64,000 nucleotides of DNA, from contig JBGSHM010000013.1 of NCBI GenBank assembly GCA_041752235.1, positions 13,939-77,938 of the forward strand. Reading direction: 5' to 3'. The translations under genes were made by a program, and so were the position numbers. Shown piece by piece: positions 1 to 9,479 of the stretch (its first letter is position 1; the number at the start of each line of letters is the position of its first letter). The stretch is from SpSt-398 sp041752235 (lineage in GTDB: Bacteria; Bacteroidota; Bacteroidia; Chitinophagales; Chitinophagaceae). The notes under the pieces were generated by a model that was not told where the DNA came from, did no database searches, and saw only the letters and a program-made list of their open reading frames with translations.

Positions 1-248
1 TTCTTCGGATCGCACTAATAAATCTATGCTCTTCATCGTATATATCGGTGGTTTGACAGCCTGTCAGTCATTTTCAGGCCGGGTTAAAAATACACCGGGA
101 ATATATACTTGTCAAGAAAAGTGCCGGGCTTAGGCTAAATGATTGAAACCCCTGGCGCTCTTGGCGTCTTAGCGCCTTGGCGGTAAATTTTTACCGCAAA
201 GACGTAAAGGCACCAGGAACGCAAGGGGTTTAGATCAATTCGTAAACA
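1..248. repeat. Non-coding edge with an imperfect palindrome
   Basis: No credible gene is visible here. From about 142 to 235 there is an imperfect inverted repeat centred near 188, with GGTAAA/TTTACC at its tip. Its arms contain the words GGCGTCTTAGCG and CCGCAAAGACG. The same vocabulary (CCGC-AAGACGC) recurs at 31194-31258, 54682-54759 and 63836-63940, so it belongs to a dispersed palindrome family of this genome. It lies just after the stop codon of the next gene (minus strand), so it may act as its terminator, although no clear T tract follows. Confidence 0.5.
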
Positions 249-833
249 TTAAAACGCAATACCAACAGACAATTGAACCGCCTGGTTCTTCCACTTATCC
301 TGGTCGTCGATGTCATTGATATTGTTCAAACCGATGACATAACGGCCGGTAAAGCGAAACTTGGCCAGGTTGACCTGTACACCACCTACCATGGAAAATT
401 CACCTTCTTTAAAGGCATCTCCGCCATTTTGCAGGAAGGTACGGCTCTGATCCATCAGGATACCTACTTGCGGACCAGCCTGCAGGTGGATAGGTCCCAG
501 CAGTTTGTAGTCAAGCAAAATAGGGATGGTCAGGTAATTCAATTTTACCTTGCTCTGCGAGGAATTGATCACATTCTCGTAGATCTCCTTGTAACTGCTG
601 TCCAGGGTGGAAGAATACTGGTTAAATAAAACCTCGGGAACGATCCGTAGTTTGGGACTGATCCCGATCTCCGCAAACCCACCAATGTGGTAGCCATAGG
701 TAAACTGTTGGGAGAAGGATTTTCCATCCACTTTGTTCACATTGGCTCCGCCTTTGATACCCAAATGAAACTGGGAAAAAGCAGCCGAAGAAAGGAAAAG
801 GGCGACGAGAACGGTAGCTAATTTTGCTTTCAT
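249..833 (-). CDS. Outer-membrane beta-barrel protein (PorT/OMP_b-brl family)
   Basis: A 194-residue protein with a Sec signal peptide (residues 1-21, ending SSAAFSQ) followed by alternating hydrophobic/polar strands and a final phenylalanine (VGIAF), as expected of a small outer-membrane beta-barrel. The opening FHLGIKGGANVNKV is the usual first strand of the Bacteroidota OMP_b-brl_2 family. Length is normal for an eight-stranded barrel. The start is an ATG. The gene upstream on the same strand (997-2016) is also a predicted barrel protein, but a 163-base gap separates them, so co-transcription is not certain. No substrate or specific role can be inferred. Confidence 0.75.
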   Translation of the reverse strand: MKAKLATVLVALFLSSAAFSQFHLGIKGGANVNKVDGKSFSQQFTYGYHIGGFAEIGISPKLRIVPEVLFNQYSSTLDSSYKEIYENVINSSQSKVKLNYLTIPILLDYKLLGPIHLQAGPQVGILMDQSRTFLQNGGDAFKEGEFSMVGGVQVNLAKFRFTGRYVIGLNNINDIDDQDKWKNQAVQLSVGIAF

Positions 834-996
834 AACTAGAGTTTTAAGTTAGATGGGAAAATTCAACATTGATGCCATGCTTTGATTCCCCCTGTTAATT
901 GTCCTTAACGAAAGGATATATAACCGTTAAGTAAATCCTTAATTGCATTTTGTTTCTTAAAAAAAAGTAAAAGAAGTGGGCTGGCCCATAAATAGA

Positions 997-2016
997 TCAG
1001 AAAAGAAGCCCCAGGTTTAAGGAAACCAGGGAACTGAAATTCTTTTCCTCGGCGGGGAAATAATAATCGAGAATAAGCTGGGGTTGGATATAGAACTTCC
1101 CGATCGAATACTCGGTGCGCAACAAAAAGGTCAATGCCAGGGGCTGAAACTTGAGCTGGTCATTGAGATAGGTATTCTCGGAGTTAAACAGAACATTGGT
1201 CCCGGTGCGCAACAGCGTCGCATAGGTATTGGTGGATTGGTTGAATCCAAATTTCTGGGTACCACTGGTAAAATTGATCTGGGGTGATACCCGGATATGA
1301 TCATTCAGGGAAAGGATATCGAGAAAATAGAAATCATGCCGCAGGGATGCCACCACCGACAGATCGCTCACCGATTCTTCGGTATTGACCCGGATATAGC
1401 CCCTTGCCCGCAAGCGAAGATCATTGATCAAGGCTTCCCTTTCATCATAGTCTGACCGGCTTCCCCACCCATAACTTACCGACACAGATGGCCGCAACCA
1501 CCATTTCCGATAACTGAAATAAGCATAGAGTTCATTCTGCAGCGGCGTGGTATAAAAAGGAAGGCTGTCACGGGTGAAATAACGGGTATAGGCAAAACCG
1601 GTTGCGATGTTTTTATTCTTTAAATAATCAAATCCCGGACTGATAAAAAACTGGTAGAGGTTCAGGTTCTCCCCGTCATGTACAATATTTCCCGTAGTGG
1701 TCAGATTAAAACCCGACTTATGATAATAAGCCAGCGCAGGGGAATAGGTAAACTGTTGTTGAGGATCGAGTAGGACGTTTGATTTATTGGTATAGTTATA
1801 AAAACCTCTGCCCATTGACAGTCCGGTCATCAGGTAGCTATGGGGTTTGGAAATGGAATCTAAAAAGGAAGCGAATTCATCAAAGAGGAAATCATAATCC
1901 ATATCGCTGGTATCCGAAAAAAGGATATCCTCTGTTTTTTGGCTGGTATCGGTCTGGGACTGGGCAAACAAAGCCTGGAAGAGGATGACCATGATCACCC
2001 CCGCCCGCTTGATCAT
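997..2016 (-). CDS. Predicted outer-membrane beta-barrel protein, function unknown
   Basis: A 339-residue protein that I do not recognise by name. It has a hydrophobic signal sequence at its N-terminus (ending ALFAQSQ), a short acidic linker, and then a long series of amphipathic beta strands rich in Tyr, Phe and Asn, finishing with SLNLGLLF. This pattern suggests an integral outer-membrane barrel. The open frame extends upstream to a TTG at 2046, but the first ATG at 2016 gives a cleaner signal peptide, so I use it. The next gene downstream is a smaller barrel protein. Nothing identifies a ligand. Confidence 0.65.
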   Translation of the reverse strand: MIKRAGVIMVILFQALFAQSQTDTSQKTEDILFSDTSDMDYDFLFDEFASFLDSISKPHSYLMTGLSMGRGFYNYTNKSNVLLDPQQQFTYSPALAYYHKSGFNLTTTGNIVHDGENLNLYQFFISPGFDYLKNKNIATGFAYTRYFTRDSLPFYTTPLQNELYAYFSYRKWWLRPSVSVSYGWGSRSDYDEREALINDLRLRARGYIRVNTEESVSDLSVVASLRHDFYFLDILSLNDHIRVSPQINFTSGTQKFGFNQSTNTYATLLRTGTNVLFNSENTYLNDQLKFQPLALTFLLRTEYSIGKFYIQPQLILDYYFPAEEKNFSSLVSLNLGLLF

Positions 2017-2150
2017 TTGAGGCAGTTGTATTGCTTTCTTATTCAAGAGGCTTGTATTCCGGCGGTTATGACCCTGCCCGGGAGCTTGGGTTTAATCTGT
2101 TCTAGAAAATAATCAAACGACCCAGGCTCAAAAATATTGAGTAAACCTCT

Positions 2151-3401
2151 TTAAATCAATTCAATAAGGGTGATTTCGGGTAAAATACCCACGCGCCCGG
2201 GGTATCCGATAAAGCCAAAACCCCGGTTGACATATAATTTTTGGGCACCAGTCTCGTATAAACCGGCCCATTGTTTATAGAAGTATTGTACCGGGCTCCA
2301 GCGCCATCCGGGTATTTCCACTCCGAATTGCATACCATGGGTATGTCCGGAAAGCATCAGGTCAATATCGGGATAGCTTTTCACCACTTCCGCATCCCAA
2401 TGCGATGGGTCATGACTCATCAATATCTTAAACGGGTGAGTTTGGGCCCCTTCATAAGCCTTGCTCAGATCGCCATAGCTGTGAAAATTACCCCGTCCAC
2501 TGATATTTTGTACACCCAATAGTGAAAGGGAGTGCCCGTCTTTTTCGATGACATGATGTTCATCCAATAAAAGCTTCCAGCCCATTTCGGCGTGGACATT
2601 CTTTAACCTTTCCAGGTTGTCCGCTTTAGCCTCAGGACTTTCCCAGCGGGCATAGTCACCATAATCGTGGTTACCCAAGGTAGAAAATACCCCAAGCGGA
2701 GCGCGCAACTGGGAAAAGACTTCTTTATAATGTTCCATTTCATCGGCCCGGTCATTCACCAGGTCACCTGTGAACAGGATCAGATCGGGTTTTTGTTCCA
2801 GTATCTTTTGTACCCCGCGGTTAACTGCTTCTTTATCGGTAAAGCTTCCTGAATGGATGTCAGATATATGCACGATACGCAGTCCTTTGAAGGCGGCCGG
2901 TAAATTGGAAAAGGCAAGGGGTATTTTTTTCAGGTCATACCGGTATTTATTCCCAAACCCATACACCAATGAACCGTACAATCCTCCTCCGGCAATCATC
3001 CCCATCCAACTCAGGAAAGCGGAACGTGGTATTGCGTCTCCCCCCGCTGCCGTGCTGCTGGCGCTGCCTGAGAGGAATGCTTTAAATGCCACCCACTGGG
3101 CGCCGCGGCGCAGGTCATCCACCAGGAAAAAAACTGCCGCGATCAATTTGGCAAAAAACAACCCGATGATCAACGCAAAGATGGTGGACCGGATCACTTT
3201 CGAAGCCTGATCAAAATGCAGATAGGGCAAAAGCAATAAGGTGCCTACGGCCGACACGGAAAGCACCCAGTAAACAACATGAATGATCGTACGGATACGG
3301 ATACCGCTGGAAGCGGTCAACACTTTCAGGGCCTGGAAAACATAGAGGTCAAGCAAGACCATGAAAAGGATGAATATCCACCAAAAGGGAGAACTACGCA
3401 T
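2151..3401 (-). CDS. Membrane-anchored metallophosphoesterase
   Basis: A 416-residue protein with an N-terminal membrane part of about four helices (residues 7-28, 40-60, 70-95, 128-148) and a C-terminal calcineurin-like phosphoesterase domain. All metal-binding motifs are present: DIHSG at 181-185, GDLVND at 212-217, GNHDYG at 243-248, SHDP at 329-332 and GHTHG at 352-356. It resembles the YkoQ/YaeI-type membrane phosphoesterases, which release phosphate from lipid-linked or nucleotide substrates; the true substrate is unknown. It is divergent from the UPF0173 hydrolase gene at 3535, with 133 bases between them. Confidence 0.85.
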   Translation of the reverse strand: MRSSPFWWIFILFMVLLDLYVFQALKVLTASSGIRIRTIIHVVYWVLSVSAVGTLLLLPYLHFDQASKVIRSTIFALIIGLFFAKLIAAVFFLVDDLRRGAQWVAFKAFLSGSASSTAAGGDAIPRSAFLSWMGMIAGGGLYGSLVYGFGNKYRYDLKKIPLAFSNLPAAFKGLRIVHISDIHSGSFTDKEAVNRGVQKILEQKPDLILFTGDLVNDRADEMEHYKEVFSQLRAPLGVFSTLGNHDYGDYARWESPEAKADNLERLKNVHAEMGWKLLLDEHHVIEKDGHSLSLLGVQNISGRGNFHSYGDLSKAYEGAQTHPFKILMSHDPSHWDAEVVKSYPDIDLMLSGHTHGMQFGVEIPGWRWSPVQYFYKQWAGLYETGAQKLYVNRGFGFIGYPGRVGILPEITLIELI

Positions 3402-3504
3402 GAAAGAAGAGATTGATTGCTACCAAAGAATTTAAATTATACCCAAAAAAACTACATTAACAACAGAATCGGTCATTTAGTTCCATTAAATTAGCCACAA
3501 GGCT

Positions 3505-3512
3505 TATTTTTG
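3505..3512 (+). promoter_or_regulatory. Predicted -7 box for the 3535 gene
   Basis: TATTTTTG matches the Bacteroidota -7 consensus TAnnTTTG, 22 bases before the ATG. I see no convincing -33 TTTG at the right distance. It may drive the hydrolase gene and possibly the downstream parA-parB string, because only 24 bases separate hydrolase and parA. Confidence 0.45.
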
Positions 3513-3534
3513 CTTTCCTTCAAAAATTAATAAT

Positions 3535-4215
3535 ATGACGTTGAACTACTACGGCCATTCCTGTTTTTCCGTAGACGTGAACGGCAAAAAAATATTGTTT
3601 GATCCTTTTATTACCTACAATGAGTTGGCAAAAGAGATCGACATCGAAACCATCGGGGCGGATTATATCCTCCTTTCGCATGGTCATGCGGACCATATTG
3701 CCGATTGTATCGCCATTGCCAAAAGAACAGGGGCCAAGGTGGTGTGTAGTTGGGAGATCCATGAATGGCTCAATAAAAATGGTTTAAGCAATACCCATCC
3801 GATGAATACGGGTGGGCGTTGGGATTTTGGTGATTTTGCCGTTAAGTGCGTAGTCGCCCAACATTCCTCCGGATTACCCGATGGAAGCTATGGCGGAAAC
3901 CCGATGGGTTTTATCGTATATGGCCCGGAAGGAAGTTTTTATTATTCCGGAGATACGGCCCTGACCCTTGATATGCAACTAATTGCAGACTGGGCGACCT
4001 TGAAGTTTGCGGTGATGCCCGTAGGGGATAATTTCACCATGGGTCCGGAAGATGCGGTCAAGGCCGCAAAAATGATCCGTTGCGAGACGGTTGTTGGCGT
4101 TCATTTTGATACATTTGGCTTTATTAAGATCGACCATGCCGCCGCGAAAAAGTGTTTTGCGGATGAAGGGTACACATTGCATCTTCCCGGTATTGGTCAG
4201 CAATTGAGTTTATAA
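3535..4215 (+). CDS. UPF0173 metal-dependent hydrolase (metallo-beta-lactamase fold)
   Basis: A 226-residue protein of the UlaG-like branch of the metallo-beta-lactamase superfamily. The metal-binding motif SHGHADH lies at residues 48-54, with further ligands in SGDTA and VGVHFDTF. The whole family length matches (about 225 residues), and the opening TLNYYGHSCF is typical. It is a soluble cytoplasmic enzyme. Family members hydrolyse phospho-lactone-type or cyclic phosphate bonds, but the substrate here is unknown. It sits 24 bases upstream of parA in the same direction and may be the first gene of that transcription unit. Confidence 0.85.
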   Translation: MTLNYYGHSCFSVDVNGKKILFDPFITYNELAKEIDIETIGADYILLSHGHADHIADCIAIAKRTGAKVVCSWEIHEWLNKNGLSNTHPMNTGGRWDFGDFAVKCVVAQHSSGLPDGSYGGNPMGFIVYGPEGSFYYSGDTALTLDMQLIADWATLKFAVMPVGDNFTMGPEDAVKAAKMIRCETVVGVHFDTFGFIKIDHAAAKKCFADEGYTLHLPGIGQQLSL

Positions 4216-4239
4216 TAAAAAATACGAGGGGTTCCGATT

Positions 4240-5043
4240 ATGGCAAGAGTTATTGGTGTGGCCAATCAAAAAGGGGGGGTAGGTAAGACCACTTCCGCGA
4301 TCAACGTTGCGGCCAGTCTGGCTGTACTGGAATATAAAACCCTGCTAGTGGATGCCGATCCCCAGGCCAATAGTACAACAGGCGTGGGTTTTGACCTGCA
4401 CAATATCACCCATAGCCTGTATGACTGCATGGTGAATGAATCCGTAGCCAGGGATGTTATCCTCAAAACAGAGATCCCCTATCTTGACCTCATTCCTTCC
4501 CATATCGACCTGGTGGGTGCGGAGATAGAAATGATCAACTACCCCAACCGGGAAATGGTGTTGAAGAATATTCTTGACCCGGTAAAAGGCGACTACGATT
4601 TCATCATCATTGATTGTTCCCCTTCGCTTGGACTGATCACCGTTAATGCATTGACCGCATCTGACTCGGTGATCGTTCCTGTACAATGCGAATTCTTTGC
4701 CCTGGAAGGTTTGGGCAAATTGCTCAATACAATTAAGATCGTGCAAAGCCGGCTAAATACCTCGCTGCTGATCGAAGGCATTCTGATGACCATGTACGAT
4801 GGCCGTCTCCGTCTTTGTAACCAGGTAGTAAGTGAAGTGCGCCGCCACTTTGAAGACCTGGTCTTTGACACCATCATCCACCGTAACGCCAAACTCAGCG
4901 AAGCCCCCAGTGTAGGTAAACCCGTGATCCTGTACGATGCCAAAAGCAAGGGATCGGTGAACTACCTCAACCTGGCCAAAGAGATCCTTCAAAAGAACGA
5001 CATGACCAAGATCCGGCAGGAAGAACGGATCATGGAACTCTAA
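4240..5043 (+). CDS. parA: Chromosome partitioning ATPase ParA (Soj)
   Basis: A 267-residue ParA/Soj-type ATPase. The deviant Walker A motif KGGVGKTT is at residues 11-18, a Walker A' aspartate in VDADPQANST follows, and Walker B is seen in FIIIDCSPSLG. It works with ParB to move and separate replicated origins on the nucleoid. A fairly good ribosome-binding sequence (GAGGGG, 4226-4231) precedes the ATG, which is uncommon among the genes in this window. ParB follows 24 bases later. The parA-parB-DUF5683-dapB order is a known Bacteroidota arrangement. I could not find an obvious parS site by eye. Confidence 0.95.
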   Translation: MARVIGVANQKGGVGKTTSAINVAASLAVLEYKTLLVDADPQANSTTGVGFDLHNITHSLYDCMVNESVARDVILKTEIPYLDLIPSHIDLVGAEIEMINYPNREMVLKNILDPVKGDYDFIIIDCSPSLGLITVNALTASDSVIVPVQCEFFALEGLGKLLNTIKIVQSRLNTSLLIEGILMTMYDGRLRLCNQVVSEVRRHFEDLVFDTIIHRNAKLSEAPSVGKPVILYDAKSKGSVNYLNLAKEILQKNDMTKIRQEERIMEL

Positions 5044-5067
5044 GCCGGAATCTAACAACCATTGCCC

Positions 5068-5985
5068 ATGACCAGCCCCAAACAGAATAAAGAAGCATTA
5101 GGTAAAGGAATTCGATCCCTCCTACAGGGTATTGATGCCGACCTGAAGAGCAGCTCAAATACATTGAAAAGTACCGTGGTGGATAGCGTTACCGGTGTGA
5201 CCCGTATCCCTATCGATACCATCGAAACAAATCCCAAACAACCACGTCGCGATTTTGACGAGACCGCCTTACAGGAACTCGCCAATTCCATTCGCATACA
5301 CGATATCATTCAACCCGTCACGGTATCCAAACTTCCTTCCGGTAAATACCGGCTTATTTCCGGTGAACGGAGATGGAGGGCGTCAAAGATCGCCGGGTTA
5401 AAAGATATACCGGCCTATGTGCGCCAGGCCAATGATCAGCAATTACTGGAACTCGCTCTCTTGGAAAACCTCCAGCGTGAGGACCTCAATGCCATTGAAA
5501 TTTCGCTTAGCTATAAGCGGATGATGGAAGAATTGAGTTATACCCAGGAACAGGTAGCCGACCAGATGGGGTTTGACCGAAGCACGGTCACTAATTATAT
5601 CCGCCTGCTGAAATTACCGCCCGATATTCAGATCGCGCTGCGCAAAGGCGAAATGAGTATGGGGCATGCGCGTGCACTCATCAATGTAGATACCATTGAC
5701 AAGCAGTTGTATATTTTTTCGGAAATAAAGGATAAAGGTTTGTCCGTACGCCAAACAGAAGCCATGGTACGAAACCTGTACAAACAGGATGGCCCTGTTA
5801 AAAAACAGGTAAAAACCTCGCTGCCTCCGGCCTTCCAGAAAATAGAAGATAAATTAGCATCGCATTTCAGTACCCGGGTAAAATTGAAACACCAATCCGA
5901 TGGAAGCGGGCAACTCACTTTTGATTATTATTCATTGGAAGAATTCAATAAACTGCTCGGTCAATGGAATGTTACCGTAGATTGA
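5068..5985 (+). CDS. parB: Chromosome partitioning protein ParB (Spo0J)
   Basis: A 305-residue ParB/Spo0J family protein. Residues 44-130 form the ParB N-terminal CTP-binding domain with the motif GERRWRAS at 99-106 and the box ENLQREDLN at 133-141. A helix-turn-helix for parS recognition spans about 159-183 (TQEQVADQMGFDRSTVTNYI), followed by a C-terminal dimerisation region. The frame is open from a TTG at 5062, but the ATG at 5068 gives the usual N-terminus and is preferred. The next gene begins 2 bases after the stop, so the two are probably co-translated. It loads on parS sites and activates ParA. Confidence 0.93.
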   Translation: MTSPKQNKEALGKGIRSLLQGIDADLKSSSNTLKSTVVDSVTGVTRIPIDTIETNPKQPRRDFDETALQELANSIRIHDIIQPVTVSKLPSGKYRLISGERRWRASKIAGLKDIPAYVRQANDQQLLELALLENLQREDLNAIEISLSYKRMMEELSYTQEQVADQMGFDRSTVTNYIRLLKLPPDIQIALRKGEMSMGHARALINVDTIDKQLYIFSEIKDKGLSVRQTEAMVRNLYKQDGPVKKQVKTSLPPAFQKIEDKLASHFSTRVKLKHQSDGSGQLTFDYYSLEEFNKLLGQWNVTVD

Positions 5986-5987
5986 CC

Positions 5988-6602
5988 ATGAAGACGATCC
6001 GTTTCATTTTTTTATCCTTGTTTTTATTCATGGCCGGCCAACAGGTCCTGGCCCAGGAGACCATCATGGGGCTAAATGATACCATGCCTGCTGCCCCTCC
6101 TTCCATCAAGCTTGATACAGCCCGAAAGAATACCTATCCGCGAAAAGTGGCCTTGCGCTCTGCCATTATTCCGGGTTGGGGACAGGCCACCAATAAAAAA
6201 TATTGGAAGATCCCGATCATTTACGCCGCTCTGGGTATCACTTCCTATGTCTTCTTTGATAATATTGGCGTCTACCGGGAATATCGCTTTGCCTATGCCG
6301 CACGTATCAAAGCTCAAGCTCCCGCCTACGACTCTACCGACTACAATACACTCGACCAACTATACAAGATCATCAGTCCTGAATCCATCCGGGCCGGAAG
6401 AGATGAATTCAGAAAATACATTGATTATTCTGTCCTGGTATTTGTTTTGCTTTGGGGACTGAATGTAGTTGACGCCGCTGTAGACGGACACCTGAAGAGT
6501 TTTGATATTTCACCCGACCTTAGCATGAAGATCAAACCAGTGATCAATCCTTATTTGAGAACGGCAGGTGTGGGGGTGGTGTTTACAATTGGGAAGAAAT
6601 GA
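5988..6602 (+). CDS. DUF5683 membrane protein
   Basis: A 204-residue protein with a signal peptide (ending QVLAQ) and a central DUF5683 region marked by RSAIIPGWGQATNKKYW. Two hydrophobic segments follow: IPIIYAALGITSYVFF and LVFVLLWGLNVVDAAV. The function of this family is unknown; it is found regularly between parB and dapB in Bacteroidota, and that is the only clue here. An ORF running from 5964 would overlap parB; the ATG at 5988 starts right at the signal peptide and is clearly better. Confidence 0.85.
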   Translation: MKTIRFIFLSLFLFMAGQQVLAQETIMGLNDTMPAAPPSIKLDTARKNTYPRKVALRSAIIPGWGQATNKKYWKIPIIYAALGITSYVFFDNIGVYREYRFAYAARIKAQAPAYDSTDYNTLDQLYKIISPESIRAGRDEFRKYIDYSVLVFVLLWGLNVVDAAVDGHLKSFDISPDLSMKIKPVINPYLRTAGVGVVFTIGKK

Positions 6603-6826
6603 TGACACGAATTTTTACGAATGTGCGCGAATTTCACGAATTATAAATGATGACACGAATTCTTACGAATCAACACGAATTTCACGAATTATAGGTAATA
6701 CAAGAATTAGCCGATCTTTGATGTAGAAAAAAAATTCGTGAAATTCGTGTGAATTCGTCACAATTCGTGTCATCATTTAAAATTCGTGAAATTCGTGTTG
6801 ATTCGTTCAAATTCGTGATATTAATT
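6603..6826. repeat. ATTCGTG word repeats forming an inverted repeat
   Basis: This gap holds about twelve copies of the word CACGAATT or its complement AATTCGTG. The left half reads on one strand (ACGAATTT, CACGAATT) and the right half (from about 6735) on the other, so the region can fold into one large stem. It contains no gene. Repeats of this word are scattered in Bacteroidota intergenic DNA. Here it separates the DUF5683 gene from dapB and could act as a terminator or mRNA stabiliser. Confidence 0.7.
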
Positions 6827-7543
6827 ATGAAGATTGCTTTAATTGGATACGGCAAAATGGGTAAAGCCATCGAAGAGATCGCCTTACAACGTGGTCATGA
6901 AATTGTATTAAAGGTCAATGATGAAAACCTGGCCGATTTTAATGAAGCCAATCTGAAAAAAGCCGATGTGGCCATTGAATTTACAGGTCCGCATAGTGCC
7001 TTTGAGAATGTAAAGCAGGTTTTAACATGGGGCATTCCGTTGGTATGCGGCTCCACCGGCTGGCTTGAAAAGTGGAAAGAGATCGAGTCCCTTCGGGCAG
7101 CGACACAAGGATCTTTTATATATGCCAGTAATTTTAGTGTAGGTGTAAATATTTTCTTTGAGTTGAATAAACGTCTGGCCGAATTGATGGCTCCCCAGGA
7201 TGATTATGATGTGCAACTGGAAGAGATCCATCATACCCAAAAAAGAGATGCCCCCAGTGGTACGGCTATTACCCTCGCGGAACAGGTACTGGAAAAAATA
7301 AAGCGGAAGAATGCCTGGGTTAACCAGAACAGCGACAATCCCAAAGACCTTGAAATAGTCAGCGCCCGGATAGACCCTGCCCCGGGCACCCATAAAGTGC
7401 GTTATAGCTCTGCCATTGATGATATCGAGATCATCCATACGGCGCATAACCGCACCGGCTTTGCGCTTGGTGCCGTGTTGGCCGCTGAATTCCTGCCTGG
7501 CAAAAAAGGATTATTCACCATGAAGGATGTGTTAGGATTATAG
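6827..7543 (+). CDS. dapB: 4-hydroxy-tetrahydrodipicolinate reductase
   Basis: A 238-residue DapB. The nucleotide-binding motif GYGKMG (8-13) opens the protein and the catalytic HH pair is at 135-136, in EIHHTQKRDAPSGTA, which also holds the substrate-binding lysine and the SGT phosphate loop. It reduces the DapA product with NAD(P)H in lysine and meso-diaminopimelate synthesis. The frame is open upstream to 6749, but that part is translated from the ATTCGTG repeats and is not real; the ATG at 6827 gives the standard start KIALIGYGKMG. Slightly short compared with E. coli, as usual in Bacteroidota. Confidence 0.95.
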   Translation: MKIALIGYGKMGKAIEEIALQRGHEIVLKVNDENLADFNEANLKKADVAIEFTGPHSAFENVKQVLTWGIPLVCGSTGWLEKWKEIESLRAATQGSFIYASNFSVGVNIFFELNKRLAELMAPQDDYDVQLEEIHHTQKRDAPSGTAITLAEQVLEKIKRKNAWVNQNSDNPKDLEIVSARIDPAPGTHKVRYSSAIDDIEIIHTAHNRTGFALGAVLAAEFLPGKKGLFTMKDVLGL

Positions 7544-7559
7544 TATTTTACAAAGCAAT

Positions 7560-9479
7560 ATGCCTATTGCCCGTTATGTAGCTTTGTTTTTTTTCTCCCC
7601 CCTCTACCTCGTTGGCACTGCTCAGCCAACAAGCCAGGAGGAAAATGTGAATGCCCTTATTGAAAGGCTAGCCCGGCAGTCAGTTGATATTCGCAATACC
7701 AATGCAGATAGCTGTTATCTCCTTGCAGATAAAGCACATACGCTTGCCATTCAAAAGGGTTCAGATTATTCCCGTTTGCTGGCTAAATATGCCATGGGGC
7801 AGGCCCAGGCCGTAAAGGCCAGGTATCGAACAGCCATGAATTATTTTGAAGAGTGCCGGCTTTTAAGTGAAAAGACCCGCAACGATTCCATGATGGGGAA
7901 TACCTATGGCGCTTTGGGCACCGTTCTATGGCAATTGGGAAAACATGCTGAATCCCTTGAAATGCAATTCAAGGCATTGGGTATCCGGGAAAAGATCAAA
8001 GACCAGAATGGAATGATCGCCTCGCGGCTGAACATTGGGATGGTTTATCAGTCACAGGACAAACTCCCACAGGCCGAGGTTTATATCCGGGAAGCATTGG
8101 ACATGTTGGATAATTTAAAAACAGCCCAGGCTCCCCGCCTGCAAATCACCGCCCTCCATACCCTCGCCAATGTATATGGCATGCAGGGAAAAATAAATGA
8201 GGCCCTGCAATTGGATAGCTTAGGGATCAAGATCGCCGAAGAGACAAACAATGAATTCTCCAAAGCCATGTTCTACGACAATATGGGGAATTGTTATATG
8301 TATGGTTCTCCTCCGGATTTTAAAAAAGCCTTTGAGTTTTTTCACCGGACCATCCTGATCGATTCGGCTTTTGATAATATGAAGCAAATGAGCGACAGTT
8401 ATCTCAACCTGGGTCATTTATTTGCCTTTCAAAAAAAATACACAGAGGCCATCCCCTATTTTCTTCGTTCGGTGACCCTGGCCGATTCGGCCGGATATGC
8501 ACAGGGACGACAATTGGCCTATCAGTACATGTCGGAATCTTACAAGAATGCCGGACAAATAGAAGCGGCTTTTGCCGCGCTGAAAAAATCGGAATCATTA
8601 AAGGACAGTCTGCTCAATATTGAAAGCGAGACCAAGATCGCTGAGTTGCAAACGATCTATGAAACGGAGAAAAAACAAAAGCAGATCGAATTACAACAAA
8701 CACAACTCAGCAAAAAGAATTATATCATTGGCGGTACCGTCTTGATTCTTTTACTCTCCGCCTTTTCCGGTTACCTTATTTACCGGAGGTATCGCCTTAG
8801 GCAGAAGAACCGGTTGCAGCAGGAAATCATGCACCAACAGGAGATTGCCACCCGGGCGGTAATGGAAGCCGAAGAAAGCGAACGGCAACGGATCGCCAAG
8901 GACCTGCATGACGGTGTGGGGCAAATGATGAGTACGGCCAAGATGAACCTCTCGGCCCTTGAATCGGAACTGGCGATTGCTGATCCCGAACAGCGCTCTT
9001 CACTGGATAAGATCATAGGACTGGTGGATGAAAGTTGCAAAGAGGTCAGAACCGTTAGTCATAATATGATGCCCAATGTTTTGTTGAAAAAAGGCCTGGC
9101 CTCCGCCATTGGCGATTTTTTGGAAAAGATCGAAAGCAAGGTATTAAAGGTTCATCTCCATACCGAGGGTCTGCAGGACCGGATCGATAGCAATGTGGAA
9201 ATTGTATTGTACCGCGTGATCCAGGAATGTGTCAACAATGTCATCAAACATGCTGGCGCCACACACCTTGATATAGCGATCATACGCGACAAGGACGGCA
9301 TCAGCGCCACCATTGAAGACAATGGAAAAGGGTTTGCCGTATTGGAGGAAGCCAATGGAGATGGAATGGGGCTAAAGAACATCCGTACCCGTGTCGAATT
9401 TTTGAAGGGCACGGTGGATTTTGATTCCGCCCCGGGAAAAGGAACCCTGGTGGCGGTGCATGTGCCTATTAATTCATGA
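7560..9479 (+). CDS. TPR-containing sensor histidine kinase (HisKA_3 / NarL-type)
   Basis: A 639-residue membrane kinase. After a signal sequence, residues about 30-370 form a periplasmic array of tetratricopeptide repeats. A coiled coil leads to one membrane helix (about 389-410). The cytoplasmic part has a HisKA_3 dimerisation domain with phospho-accepting His450 in AKDLHDGVGQ and a HATPase domain with NVIKHAGA (about 560), DNGKGF (about 587) and GMGLKN (about 602). The signal is unknown; TPR sensors of this type are common in Bacteroidota. A LuxR-type regulator follows after 110 bases of AT-rich repeats and is the obvious partner. Confidence 0.92.
   Translation: MPIARYVALFFFSPLYLVGTAQPTSQEENVNALIERLARQSVDIRNTNADSCYLLADKAHTLAIQKGSDYSRLLAKYAMGQAQAVKARYRTAMNYFEECRLLSEKTRNDSMMGNTYGALGTVLWQLGKHAESLEMQFKALGIREKIKDQNGMIASRLNIGMVYQSQDKLPQAEVYIREALDMLDNLKTAQAPRLQITALHTLANVYGMQGKINEALQLDSLGIKIAEETNNEFSKAMFYDNMGNCYMYGSPPDFKKAFEFFHRTILIDSAFDNMKQMSDSYLNLGHLFAFQKKYTEAIPYFLRSVTLADSAGYAQGRQLAYQYMSESYKNAGQIEAAFAALKKSESLKDSLLNIESETKIAELQTIYETEKKQKQIELQQTQLSKKNYIIGGTVLILLLSAFSGYLIYRRYRLRQKNRLQQEIMHQQEIATRAVMEAEESERQRIAKDLHDGVGQMMSTAKMNLSALESELAIADPEQRSSLDKIIGLVDESCKEVRTVSHNMMPNVLLKKGLASAIGDFLEKIESKVLKVHLHTEGLQDRIDSNVEIVLYRVIQECVNNVIKHAGATHLDIAIIRDKDGISATIEDNGKGFAVLEEANGDGMGLKNIRTRVEFLKGTVDFDSAPGKGTLVAVHVPINS

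Noticed and set aside
3535..4215. Antibiotic-inactivating beta-lactamase
   Set aside because: The fold is shared, but sequence, absence of signal peptide and family (UPF0173/UlaG-like) do not fit a beta-lactamase.
4216..6602. parS sites near parAB
   Set aside because: I could not find a sequence resembling the palindromic parS consensus by eye in the par gene region; a computed search would be needed.
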